A stretch of DNA of 64,000 nucleotides from Cupriavidus sp. U2. Its GTDB lineage: Bacteria; Pseudomonadota; Gammaproteobacteria; Burkholderiales; Burkholderiaceae. Positions 1-7,172 of the stretch are shown one piece after another (within the stretch, counting starts at the first letter, position 1; every line of letters starts with the position of its first letter). The notes under the pieces are model-generated. The model saw only the letters and a list, made by a program, of their open reading frames with translations. It made no database searches and was not told where the DNA came from. The stretch covers positions 22,761-86,760 of the forward strand of contig NZ_RCOG02000008.1 in NCBI RefSeq assembly GCF_009663685.2, given 5' to 3'. The position numbers and the translations under genes are program-made.

Positions 1-1
1 G

Positions 2-808
2 ACCTTCAGCCATGACTCGCCACTTCGTAGTCGCCCTCAGCCTCGCGCTTGTCGCAGCCACTCCTACGCCGTCCTCTACTCCGCCCAGACTCGCACCGCG
101 CTTTGGTCGGCCGAGCGGCTCACGAGGGAATCCGTAGAAGCCGCACGCTCGCTGCCGCGCGACAGCGATTTCTACGAGGAGGAACGCCTTCCGGCCGCCG
201 ACCGCGCACACCTGCAGGACTTCAGCCGATCTGGAATGGACCGTGGGCACCTTGCCCCAAGTGGGGATGTCGCAGACAAGGCATCGCAAGCCGAAAGCTT
301 CAGCCTGGCCAACGTTGTTCCGCAGAACAGCCTCTCCAACCGTCGCACCTGGAGCCACATCGAGACGTCGGCACGCCGGCTGGCTCGGCAATACGGCGCA
401 ATCCAGGTTGTCACCGGTCCGGCATTTTCGAAGACCAGCGCGACCCTCAATGGCCGTGTTCGGATTCCCGACTTCCTCTGGAAGGCTATCTATGTGCCCG
501 GTGTCGGCGCCGCCGCCTACGTTGTCCGCAACGATGCGACGCCAGCTTACAGCGCGATCAGCATTGATGAACTGGCGCACTTCACGGGCGTCGATCCTTT
601 CCCGGGGCTCACTCGTGCGCAGCGATCGCAGCCCATTGATCTACCCGCGCCGACACCCCATCCCGGCGAAAAATCCTCGCGCCGCGTGAAGTTCTCTTGG
701 CTGGTGTCGGGCGAATCACTGGCAGACAAATCTCCCGCAGGCTCGATCCATCGACTCGTAGGCGACGCCGGCGCCCTGGCTACCTTGCTTCTGGCCTACG
801 CACGGTAG
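2..808 (+). CDS. DNA/RNA non-specific endonuclease (NUC1 family), 5' end open or broken
   Basis: The product matches the Endonuclease_NS family of secreted, metal-dependent nucleases that cut DNA and RNA. The reading frame is open from the left edge. It shows the family start block (YAVLYSAQTRTALWSAERLT), the catalytic DRGHLAPSGD motif encoded from base 239, and the downstream NVVPQN asparagine block. A secretory signal-like start (MTRHFVVALSLALVAA) begins at base 12 but lies in a different frame, and the short cysteine-containing segment that normally joins the signal to the nuclease core is absent. I infer a small deletion plus frameshift near base 60, or a sequence error. If the break is real, the only in-frame ATG is at 236, just before DRGH, and the product would probably not be secreted. 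A terminator hairpin follows the stop. Confidence 0.75.
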   Translation, partial: TFSHDSPLRSRPQPRACRSHSYAVLYSAQTRTALWSAERLTRESVEAARSLPRDSDFYEEERLPAADRAHLQDFSRSGMDRGHLAPSGDVADKASQAESFSLANVVPQNSLSNRRTWSHIETSARRLARQYGAIQVVTGPAFSKTSATLNGRVRIPDFLWKAIYVPGVGAAAYVVRNDATPAYSAISIDELAHFTGVDPFPGLTRAQRSQPIDLPAPTPHPGEKSSRRVKFSWLVSGESLADKSPAGSIHRLVGDAGALATLLLAYAR

Positions 809-829
809 CCCACCGGACAAGTAGTCGAA

Positions 830-841
830 GGAACATGTTCC
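830..841. promoter_or_regulatory. Palindrome GGAACATGTTCC, copy 1 of 3
   Basis: A perfect 12-bp palindrome lies between the nuclease stop and its terminator. The same 12 bases occur upstream of the coiled-coil gene (10981-10996) and between the two transfer operons (31099-31112). This copy is not in an obvious promoter position, so it is the weakest of the three. Confidence 0.35.
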
Positions 842-853
842 CTTCAAAAACGA

Positions 854-890
854 CGAAAGGCACGCCCGTAGACGTGCCTTTCGCGTTTTT
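854..890. terminator. Bidirectional rho-independent terminator
   Basis: Perfect 11-bp arms (CGAAAGGCACG at 854-864 and CGTGCCTTTCG at 873-883) enclose an 8-nt loop and are followed by CGTTTTT. An A-run precedes the hairpin. It sits between the convergent nuclease and TraB-like genes, so it can serve both strands. Confidence 0.85.
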
Positions 891-908
891 GATACCAGTT
901 TTGCGCGT

Positions 909-1850
909 CTACCGGTTGGTCCAGAGCCACATCCCCAGACCAAAATAGATCGACAGCGGGATGCTGGCTCCCGCCAGCACGGCAAGCGCAAACCTGAGGC
1001 GTGATGGCCGGCCTCGCGCACCGGCGAGCTCTATGGCGCGCGACCGAACACTGTTCACCGTCCGCAGTACCGTCTGGTCCAGCAGCGTTTCGTCGAGGCC
1101 GGCCAACCACGCCATGTCCGAGTTGTGAATCTCGCCAACAAAAATCGAGATCTCGCTGGCGCCGAGCACTCGAGCCCGCTCCACAGCAAACTCCAGCATA
1201 AAGACGCTGCGCAACGGAATGTTGAGTTCCGGCTCAATCATCGCGAGCCAACGCCAAACCGGGTCGGGAAAAACGGGCCCTTTGCGGTCACCACCGCCCG
1301 TGCGCCGACGACAGTTCTCCACGAGGTACGAGTAAGGATCGGGAAATCCCGCAAGTCTGCGACGTTCCTCGGGCGACAAGGCATGGAAGGCCGCGGAGCC
1401 GCCGATGTCCTGCAGGCGACGAACACCGCCCGTTCCAAAGCGGTCAACCTCAGTTCGGCGCTCACGACGCATGCCGGCGGCCACCATGAACATTCGCATC
1501 GGCGTCAGCGCCGCCTTGAATTGCATCCGGAAGGCGTCGCGCAGCGGAATCTCGGTCCAGTCGTCCATCTCCACCTGGATGCCTCGATAGAGCTTCCCGA
1601 ACTTCGTCTCGCCAAAGACTAGCTCGCCCGGGGCATCTTCGATGGCCTGCTCCACCAGGGCCTTGTATTGCCGGTTGGTGCCGCCGGTCAGACCGTGGAG
1701 AACTCCATAAACGTGACACGTGACGCCCCGATATCGCACGATCGTTGCGTCGATGCGTTGGGGGAGCTCCGTGGTATCGGCGAGCAGCTGTGCGACTGGC
1801 ACGTAATGCGGCGAGGCCGCGCCCGTCCGGTCACTTTGCACCGGCGTCAC
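909..1850 (-). CDS. TraB/PrgY/TIKI-superfamily-like protein with C-terminal membrane anchor
   Basis: 313 residues. Two GX2H motifs are visible: GVLH near residue 49 and GEIH near residue 238. A glutamate lies in FGETK near residue 80. Paired GX2H motifs plus conserved Glu/Arg are the signature of the TraB/PrgY/GumN/TIKI superfamily, whose members include a plasmid pheromone-shutdown protein and membrane metalloproteases. A single transmembrane helix (about residues 285-308) ends the protein. The GTG start overlaps the end of the upstream HU gene by 20 nt, which implies translational coupling. The family call comes from motif pattern only; overall similarity looks low. The substrate is unknown. 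Confidence 0.6.
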   Translation of the reverse strand: MTPVQSDRTGAASPHYVPVAQLLADTTELPQRIDATIVRYRGVTCHVYGVLHGLTGGTNRQYKALVEQAIEDAPGELVFGETKFGKLYRGIQVEMDDWTEIPLRDAFRMQFKAALTPMRMFMVAAGMRRERRTEVDRFGTGGVRRLQDIGGSAAFHALSPEERRRLAGFPDPYSYLVENCRRRTGGGDRKGPVFPDPVWRWLAMIEPELNIPLRSVFMLEFAVERARVLGASEISIFVGEIHNSDMAWLAGLDETLLDQTVLRTVNSVRSRAIELAGARGRPSRLRFALAVLAGASIPLSIYFGLGMWLWTNR

Positions 1851-2124
1851 CGTTTACGGCATCCTTGAATCGCTGACCGGCCTTGAACTTCACGGTCTTG
1901 GCTGCCTCGACCCGGATTTCTTCGCCGGTGCGAGGATTGCGGGCCATCCGCTCACCGCGCTCACCCTTGCTGAAGGTGCCGAAGCCGATCAGGCTCAGGG
2001 TTTCGCCGCGGCCCACGGCTTCCACGATGGCATCGAGGGTGGCATTGAGGACTTGCTCGGCTTTCGTCTTAGTCAGTCCTTCGACGCCACGGGCAACGGC
2101 GTCGATCAGTTCGGATTTGGTCAT
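1831..2124 (-). CDS. HU-family DNA-binding protein
   Basis: 97 residues when started at MTKSELID, which has an AGGAG ribosome site at good spacing; a longer reading from 2163 has no support. The sequence shows the full HU/IHF fold: an N-terminal helical dimerisation part, the GFGTFSKGERGERMARNPRTG beta-arm region with the proline-containing tip, and the KTVKFKAGQRFKDAV end. HU proteins bend and compact DNA as dimers in the nucleoid. A plasmid copy probably assists replication, recombination or host-nucleoid compatibility. It is the first gene of a two-gene leftward unit with the TraB-like gene. Confidence 0.93.
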   Translation of the reverse strand: MTKSELIDAVARGVEGLTKTKAEQVLNATLDAIVEAVGRGETLSLIGFGTFSKGERGERMARNPRTGEEIRVEAAKTVKFKAGQRFKDAVNGDAGAK

Positions 2125-2202
2125 GAGGGTTCTCCTGTTGGATGTACTAAGGTATTCAAGCATGCCCCGGCTACATCGCCCGTCTTGAAAGACCCGCCAA
2201 AA

Positions 2203-2784
2203 TCACGACCTTTCCGGTTTGGGCCCGACCTTACCCGCAATCGGCCGAGCAGGCAGTTCGGCAAAGTCCTTCAATCCGCCCAAGTAGTCCCGCCCCTGGC
2301 ATGCCAGATTGAGATGCGCGACGTCGGCTTTCTGAAGCGCGACACCCAGTGCTTTCCCCAACACGTCGCCTTTTTCCGGCGGCATGACAGACGAAATGCG
2401 GAAAATCGTTCCAACCTCGGTATCGTGATCCTCTAGCTGCCACCCCGCCTTGCTCAGGGTCGACCTGGTCAGGCGGGCAAAGTGCATCGAAACCAAATCA
2501 CTCAGATGGGCACCCACTGTGACCCCGTTTCCCCAGATCTCGCCGAAATCGAAGAATGGGTTGTCTGCGATATAGCCTTCAATTCCGACCTCGGAAGCTT
2601 CAGTCTCGTCAAAGGTATAGAGCAGAATCCCTCCCCATTTCGTGCGAACGCCACGGCGACGCGCCGCCGGCCACTCAGGGGAGGATATGGGGAGCCACGG
2701 CCATTCGGCGGTCGCGTTTGCCGCGACGCCGTTGGCTAAGATGCGTCGAAGCGCGTTGTCAGAGTAGCGTTTGTCTACATACAT
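2203..2784 (-). CDS. Hypothetical protein
   Basis: 193 residues, soluble, with no signal peptide or membrane helix. I do not recognise the family. The sequence is rich in W/F/G segments (WGGILLYTFDETE; NPFFDFGEIWGNG). The start is uncertain because no strong ribosome site precedes it. It stands alone between the HU gene and the recombinase, transcribed leftward, with a 14-bp palindrome about 70 nt upstream. Confidence 0.55.
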   Translation of the reverse strand: MYVDKRYSDNALRRILANGVAANATAEWPWLPISSPEWPAARRRGVRTKWGGILLYTFDETEASEVGIEGYIADNPFFDFGEIWGNGVTVGAHLSDLVSMHFARLTRSTLSKAGWQLEDHDTEVGTIFRISSVMPPEKGDVLGKALGVALQKADVAHLNLACQGRDYLGGLKDFAELPARPIAGKVGPKPERS

Positions 2785-2851
2785 AGGGCATCTACGCCTC
2801 TATCCGGCTGAGAAACACGCTACAAAAGTGTCGTGTTACCGGGGAAATAGG

Positions 2852-2865
2852 GTGAGCATGCTCAC
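2852..2865. promoter_or_regulatory. Palindrome GTGAGCATGCTCAC
   Basis: A perfect 14-bp palindrome with no loop lies in the 117-bp gap upstream of the 2203-2784 gene and downstream of the recombinase gene. With no loop and no T-run it looks more like a dimeric-repressor operator than a terminator. Confidence 0.35.
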
Positions 2866-2901
2866 ACTTTTCGTTTCCACCCACAATATCGCCTGTTACG
2901 T

Positions 2902-4050
2902 TCACCGCTTCACCAACATCCTATAGAGCTTGGCGCGCGAAATGCCCAATGCCTTCGCCGCCGCGGCTTTGTTACCGCCGGACTGCGCAATGGCCGCCTC
3001 GATCTCAGCAACTGTGGGTTCAGGCCGGTCCCGGCTCCGCTGCGTTGCATATGTTGACAGGTACGCGTTGGCCTTCGTCGCCCGGCTATGGCCTGCGGCC
3101 TCGACAACCTTCCGCATGGCTTCGTGGTGTGCCGCCGGATCCTCTACCTTGCCACCGCCCTTGACGGCGGCAGGCTGGCCACTATGGCGCTGGTACATCT
3201 GCTGCAGGAACTGATGGCGCAACCCGTGAGCAGTAACCCCAACGCCGTCTTTCGTGACCCCGTGCTTCTCCAGTACGGTATAGAACCGGCGGCGCCATTG
3301 GTTCTGGGTGTATGTCGCGGGAATGAGCGTGCCTTTGCCCGGATTGGTTGCCTCGGACAGACTGGCCGCCTGGCCCAGCAACTCGTACTGCCAATCAAAC
3401 TCGATAGGCACTCGGCGCGGCCGACCTCCCTTCGTCCCGTCATGGACATGCAGCATGCCGGACGGCAGAACGTCCAGCGCCGCTCTCAGACGCCAACTCT
3501 CCTTTGCACGCAGTCCGAATCCGGCTTCGAGCTTCAGCTGCAGCGCAACGTGTGTGTCCGTTTTGGCGATCTCCGCGATCAGTTCCGCGGCATCGATGCC
3601 CTTTCCGTCCCAAGAGCGATCCTCCTTCGCAACGTAGCTGCGGACGTAGCCCGCCGGTCGCACCACATAGTCGTCGATTCGACCCACCATGTTTGCCTTG
3701 CCCATCCAGGACATGAAGGCACGTAGATGTGTGAGCCGCAGTTCCACCGTGCCCACATTCAGCTTCCGCTCCTCCACCCAGTGGCAGACGAGCCAACGGA
3801 TGTGCTTCTGCCGTATAGCGTAGGGCGAAGTCACGGCCATGCCTCCGACGCGCCGCAGCTCGACCATCATCGCCAGCAGCGCCTGCACCCGCTGCCGCTG
3901 AGACATCTGCGATAGCGAACGGCCGCTCACGCGGGTGCCGCTGTGCGGGAGATGAAGGTGCTCGGCCGCCAGGACGGCGAATTCCGCCTTGAATCGCTCG
4001 GGGAGGTTGTACTGTTCCAGGATCGGGCGCAGGTTGATCGTCTTGCTCAT
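2902..4050 (-). CDS. Tyrosine recombinase/integrase with C-terminal Fis-type HTH
   Basis: 382 residues from MSKTINLRP; a 21-residue longer reading exists but is not needed. The catalytic set is R181 (GFGLRAKES), H275-x-x-R278 (TAHGLRHQ), H321 (AAGHSRAT) and a tyrosine at 330 or 334 (NAYLSTY). The N-terminal helical region resembles the integrase_1/phage_integr_N arrangement seen in proteobacterial elements. Residues 345-378 (VAEIEAAIAQSGGNKAAAAK followed by ALGISRAKLYRML) form a Fis/NtrC-type helix-turn-helix, which is unusual at the end of a recombinase. It may resolve plasmid multimers or integrate DNA; no obvious att repeat was found beside it. Confidence 0.85.
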   Translation of the reverse strand: MSKTINLRPILEQYNLPERFKAEFAVLAAEHLHLPHSGTRVSGRSLSQMSQRQRVQALLAMMVELRRVGGMAVTSPYAIRQKHIRWLVCHWVEERKLNVGTVELRLTHLRAFMSWMGKANMVGRIDDYVVRPAGYVRSYVAKEDRSWDGKGIDAAELIAEIAKTDTHVALQLKLEAGFGLRAKESWRLRAALDVLPSGMLHVHDGTKGGRPRRVPIEFDWQYELLGQAASLSEATNPGKGTLIPATYTQNQWRRRFYTVLEKHGVTKDGVGVTAHGLRHQFLQQMYQRHSGQPAAVKGGGKVEDPAAHHEAMRKVVEAAGHSRATKANAYLSTYATQRSRDRPEPTVAEIEAAIAQSGGNKAAAAKALGISRAKLYRMLVKR

Positions 4051-4538
4051 GTTCGTCTCGCATAGCGCTGCGCGCACGCAGCCGCGGGGCCGTGCATCTC
4101 GCACACAGCCCATTTCAGGACAGCGTCGACCCCGATTCGGAGCTGTCCCATTCGGTGCGCCGGGATACCACCCCCAGCTTGCCGGCCCACCCAGCCGGTC
4201 CTGCCACTACTCTCCCGGTCCTTTAGCGATGCCAAACCGATCAGCCCTGAGCATGGAAGCAATGCGTCGTGACTGTCCGCTTACGCGAACACGCAGGGCT
4301 CTCGCCGTGCGCGCCGCTTGCGCGGCTACCCTATCCGGTGCATCTGCTGATGCCGGCCTGCGTTCGTGAGGATTGCGTCCACACGCCTGCGGCCGATGCC
4401 GTGATGGGTAATTACCTGTTGCGCCGTTCTGGTACCGGTAGCGCCCCCCGGATCGATATCTGCTCAGAAGCCTGCGTTCACCGTCTCTCGGCACGCAAAG
4501 CAGCTCCCCACCCCAAAGTCAGATCATCCCCGCCGCAG

Positions 4539-4723
4539 TGTGTCGGGCTTCGTGATCCGCACCCAGCCACGCGGCTGTAAGGGTGTCGGGCATACGCGGA
4601 AATTCCACAGAGCACCTGTCCGGTGTCCGGCTTCGGAATTGCCCGCACTACGGTCTATTTTCACAAACAGACCGCCAATCGGCTTGGTATCGCGGTGTCC
4701 GGTGTCCTCACTATCCGACACGG
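4539..4723. repeat. Cluster of GTGTCGG / GTGTCCGG short repeats
   Basis: The word GTGTC(C)GG occurs near 4539, 4583, 4617-4630 (twice in tandem) and 4694-4707 (twice in tandem), with an inverted CCGACAC at about 4714. Some copies continue with a related GGCTTCG. Irregularly spaced short repeats in a non-coding plasmid segment suggest protein-binding sites; the binder is unknown. Confidence 0.45.
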
Positions 4724-4740
4724 TCCACTTGATTTGATTG

Positions 4741-4766
4741 AAAAAAAAGCCGGTTCAATTTCCGGC
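4741..4766 (-). terminator. Leftward terminator-like hairpin
   Basis: Read on the minus strand, GCCGGAAATTGAACCGGC forms a 5-bp stem followed by eight T residues. No convincing leftward gene precedes it, so it may end an untranslated or antisense transcript coming from the parM upstream region. Confidence 0.5.
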
Positions 4767-4979
4767 GTGAACAGCGGGCCTCGCAGTGACCCTTCACCAG
4801 GAAGAATCGGAGGTCATATGTGCCGCGCAAATGGCAGCGAGGTCGATGCGTCGGGGACGCGATAGGTGTGCCAAGCATAAACCATGAATCGAATCGATGG
4901 CAACGTAACACCCCCAAAATTCCCGCGCATTCGAGAACTTGACTTCAATTTTTCGACGGTAGAGTGGGTTGTGACGATG

Positions 4980-5078
4980 TGCCACGAAGTCGGACTACGT
5001 GGCACTTGATGCCACCACGTCCTTCGACGTGCCAAGTTTCATCATCGGAAGCTCTGGCTTGGTGGCACCTAGTGGCAC
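4980..5078. repeat. TGCCAC/GTGGCA repeat array upstream of parM (centromere candidate)
   Basis: Six copies of TGCCA(C) or its complement occur in about 100 bp: 4980, 4999, 5010, 5030, 5062 and 5072. Several are joined to CAAGT/ACTTG. The array ends 80 bp before the parM start, where ParR-type proteins bind repeats in known ParMRC systems. A related array lies at 42625-42825, and the 12-mer GTGGCACCTAGT is shared exactly between them. Confidence 0.6.
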
Positions 5079-5157
5079 GTGGACCGACTTGACCGACCGT
5101 CATTCGGTAATAGCACATCGACCAGAAAGAACCGCGTCCATCAGAAAGGAAATGTCC

Positions 5158-6180
5158 ATGAAGCAACAAATCGACCAGATCAAGTACCCCACCTTTGCCA
5201 TCGACGTCGGCTATGGCAACACGAAGTCCGCCTGGGCTATCGGGTCGGAAGTCAAAATGAACATGTTCCCGTCGCTCGCCCCCCTTGCGGCCACTACCGC
5301 CTTGAATGACTTCGGTGGCGGCGTATTCAAGGGCCGCAACGTCATCACGGTCGAAGTCGATGGTGCGCGGTATGAGGTGGGACCTGGCGTAGAGTTCAGC
5401 GGCGCCCATGTGAACACCGGCCGTTCCTTGGCGGAGGACTACGCTGCTACGGCGAACTATGCCGCCCTGCTTGGTGGAGCACTCTACTATGCTGGCGCCA
5501 GTGAAGTTGATCGCCTGGTGTTGGGTCTGCCCGTCCATAACACTCAGAAGTATGCTGCCTACCTCAAGGATCGCTTCGCGGGCACGCACAACTTTGGCTG
5601 GGGCGAAGTTCGTATCGGCAGCGTGCTTCCCCTTCCGCAGCCGCTTGGCACGCTGATCAGCTTCATCCAGCAAAGCGGCAAGGCATATGACCCCGACAAC
5701 GCCTACCTCGTCATCGACGTTGGATACTTCACGACCGACTGGGTGGTCGCTCGCGGCTATACCGTCCACGATACCCGCAGCGGTGGCGTACCCGGCGGGG
5801 CCGCTCGAATCCATCAGCAAATCGCGAGCCTGATCAGTGCCGACCACAACGAGACTGTCGACGGAATTGAGCGCATCGACAGGGCGATCCGCGAGAGCAA
5901 GCCGCTCGTCTACTTTGGCCAGGACCTGGATGTCGCCCCCTACCTTGCCGAAGCAATGGCGCTGACAAATCAGCCGGTCAAGGAAATTCAGTCTCGCGTT
6001 GGCCGTACCGATGATCTTCGGGCAATCATCCTGACCGGCGGGGGTGCTCAGCTCTATGCTCCGGCGATTCGTGCGGCATTCCCACGCAATGTCATCCATA
6101 TGATGGACGCACCGTGCTTCGCGAACGTTCGAGGTTTCTATACGATCGGCGCCGCGCAGCAAGCCAGCCGTAACGTTTAA
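5158..6180 (+). CDS. parM: ParM/StbA-like actin-family plasmid segregation ATPase
   Basis: 340 residues. Actin-fold nucleotide-binding motifs are clear: phosphate-1 FAIDVGYGNTKSAW near the N-terminus, phosphate-2 YLVIDVGYFTTDWVV in the middle, and the adenosine motif IILTGGGAQLY near the C-terminus. Such proteins polymerise into filaments that push plasmid copies apart, attached through a ParR adaptor to a repeat-containing centromere. The ATG at 5158 is preferred over 5152 because AGAAAGGA is well spaced only for the former. Repeats upstream and a small partner downstream give the full ParMRC layout. The closest named class may be the PRTRC protein D type, but the other PRTRC genes are absent here. 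Confidence 0.88.
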   Translation: MKQQIDQIKYPTFAIDVGYGNTKSAWAIGSEVKMNMFPSLAPLAATTALNDFGGGVFKGRNVITVEVDGARYEVGPGVEFSGAHVNTGRSLAEDYAATANYAALLGGALYYAGASEVDRLVLGLPVHNTQKYAAYLKDRFAGTHNFGWGEVRIGSVLPLPQPLGTLISFIQQSGKAYDPDNAYLVIDVGYFTTDWVVARGYTVHDTRSGGVPGGAARIHQQIASLISADHNETVDGIERIDRAIRESKPLVYFGQDLDVAPYLAEAMALTNQPVKEIQSRVGRTDDLRAIILTGGGAQLYAPAIRAAFPRNVIHMMDAPCFANVRGFYTIGAAQQASRNV

Positions 6181-6188
6181 GGCTCCCC

Positions 6189-6593
6189 ATGGACAAGCAA
6201 CAGATGACTGTGACTGTGTCCGAACCTGAGCTGCTCGCATACCTGAGGCAGTTCGCAGATGCGCGTGAACGGTCCATCATGCTCCGCCGGCTGGCTATAC
6301 GCGGGCTTCAGGCCGGGCGATCCGCCGGCGCTGAGGACCTGATGCTGCCGCCAGCCAGCAGGCAGCCGACGCATACCAATGCGCTCCGGCCACCCATTGC
6401 AGACACCCGGCAGGTCCCACCACAGCACGGACAGGTCGCGCCCGCGCAAGCGGCACCGCCCCAAAATGTGGCCCAGGTGCCAGCCGCGGTTGTAGCCGAA
6501 TCGAACGCGCCGCAGCTGGACGACACTGGCTTGTCAGATCCGCTTGCGGGAATCGACGTTGCCGCACTCAACGACGCCATGGCGCGCTACTAA
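6189..6593 (+). CDS. Probable ParR/StbB-like partner of ParM
   Basis: 134 residues, beginning 8 nt after parM. The first 40 residues (MTVTVSEPELLAYLRQFADA, then RERSIMLRRLAIRGLQAG) resemble a ribbon-helix-helix DNA-binding unit. The rest is a proline/alanine/glutamine-rich linker ending in a short acidic/hydrophobic tail (DPLAGIDVAALNDAMARY) that could contact ParM filaments. Known ParR proteins have the same plan: N-terminal RHH and C-terminal filament contact. The assignment rests on position and architecture rather than strong sequence identity. Confidence 0.65.
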   Translation: MDKQQMTVTVSEPELLAYLRQFADARERSIMLRRLAIRGLQAGRSAGAEDLMLPPASRQPTHTNALRPPIADTRQVPPQHGQVAPAQAAPPQNVAQVPAAVVAESNAPQLDDTGLSDPLAGIDVAALNDAMARY

Positions 6594-6651
6594 GGGGAAT
6601 TGACCATGGCAATTTGTGTGGCAATCTATAGCAAACTTCAGGAGAAAAACG

Positions 6652-6783
6652 ATGAAATTCTTCGACTACCTTTCGACCAATCACGACGTCAACCGCTTCG
6701 TCTTCGCTGCAGTCATCTGCTACTGCGTACTGGAAGCGGTCGTCGCGTGTTACCGCGGCTTCAAGGCGCGCAAGCCCGCCTGA
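6652..6783 (+). CDS. 43-residue single-pass membrane peptide
   Basis: The ATG follows an AGGAG site by 8 nt and the frame ends 23 nt before a strong terminator, so it looks like a real third gene of the parM unit. The product has a short polar start (MKFFDYLSTNHDVNRF), one hydrophobic helix (VFAAVICYCVLEAVVACY) and a basic tail (RGFKARKPA), predicting an inner-membrane protein with a cytoplasmic C-terminus. Function unknown. Confidence 0.65.
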   Translation: MKFFDYLSTNHDVNRFVFAAVICYCVLEAVVACYRGFKARKPA

Positions 6784-6805
6784 AAAGGAAGCGCACGCAG
6801 TAATG

Positions 6806-6836
6806 AAAAAAGCCCGGCGATTGCCGGGCTTTGTGT
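6806..6836 (+). terminator. Rho-independent terminator after the parM unit
   Basis: AGCCCGGC (6811-6818) pairs perfectly with GCCGGGCT (6823-6830) across a GATT loop, flanked by an A-run and a short T-run. It separates the rightward parM unit from the leftward 6856-7068 gene and may work on both strands. Confidence 0.85.
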
Positions 6837-6855
6837 TGAATGGGATGGGACGCAG

Positions 6856-7068
6856 TCAATGGACCGTCCTGGGTGTCAAACAAAAATCCATGGCCGAATC
6901 GAACGAAAGGCCTTTCTCGACCAGCGTCAAGTCACCTGACGCCTCCCGTCGATAGACGTGGAAGAACTGCGCCTCCGATTGGTTAGCCTGCACGTCGCGC
7001 GTCAGCGTGCGACGCATGGCGTGGATATGGAGCTTATTCACGATCGCGGTAAAACCCTTTTGCGGCAT
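6856..7068 (-). CDS. Small hypothetical protein
   Basis: 70 residues from MPQKGFTAIVNKLHIHAMRR; an AGGAG site lies 7 nt upstream, which decides this start over a longer reading. The basic N-terminal part is followed by an acidic C-terminal part. No known domain recognised. It is the last gene of the leftward maintenance cluster, downstream of the primase. Confidence 0.6.
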   Translation of the reverse strand: MPQKGFTAIVNKLHIHAMRRTLTRDVQANQSEAQFFHVYRREASGDLTLVEKGLSFDSAMDFCLTPRTVH

Positions 7069-7172
7069 TGCATTTCTCCTGGGAGATCCTGCCACAGTGG
7101 GAGTTCCGCCCACGCGGGACAGACCCACGGGGCAGAGGTTGAAAGTGATCCGCCTAAAAAAGCGGTATGACG

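Larger units (their letters stand above)
4051..4979. other. Non-coding region upstream of the ParM module
   Basis: About 0.9 kb with no reading frame that has both a convincing product and a ribosome site. It holds a cluster of GTGTCGG/GTGTCCGG repeats and a leftward terminator-like hairpin, listed separately. An origin of transfer or a segregation or replication control site could lie here, but no nic-site motif was recognised. Confidence 0.5.

Noticed and set aside
4794..4985. Small leftward frame ending before the 4741-4766 terminator
   Set aside because: Position is attractive, but the start is GTG without a ribosome site and the product has no recognisable pattern. A non-coding transcript is more likely.
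5266..5278. AACATGTTCC inside parM resembling the GGAACATGTTCC operator
   Set aside because: Only part of the palindrome matches and it lies in coding sequence, so chance is the simplest reading.
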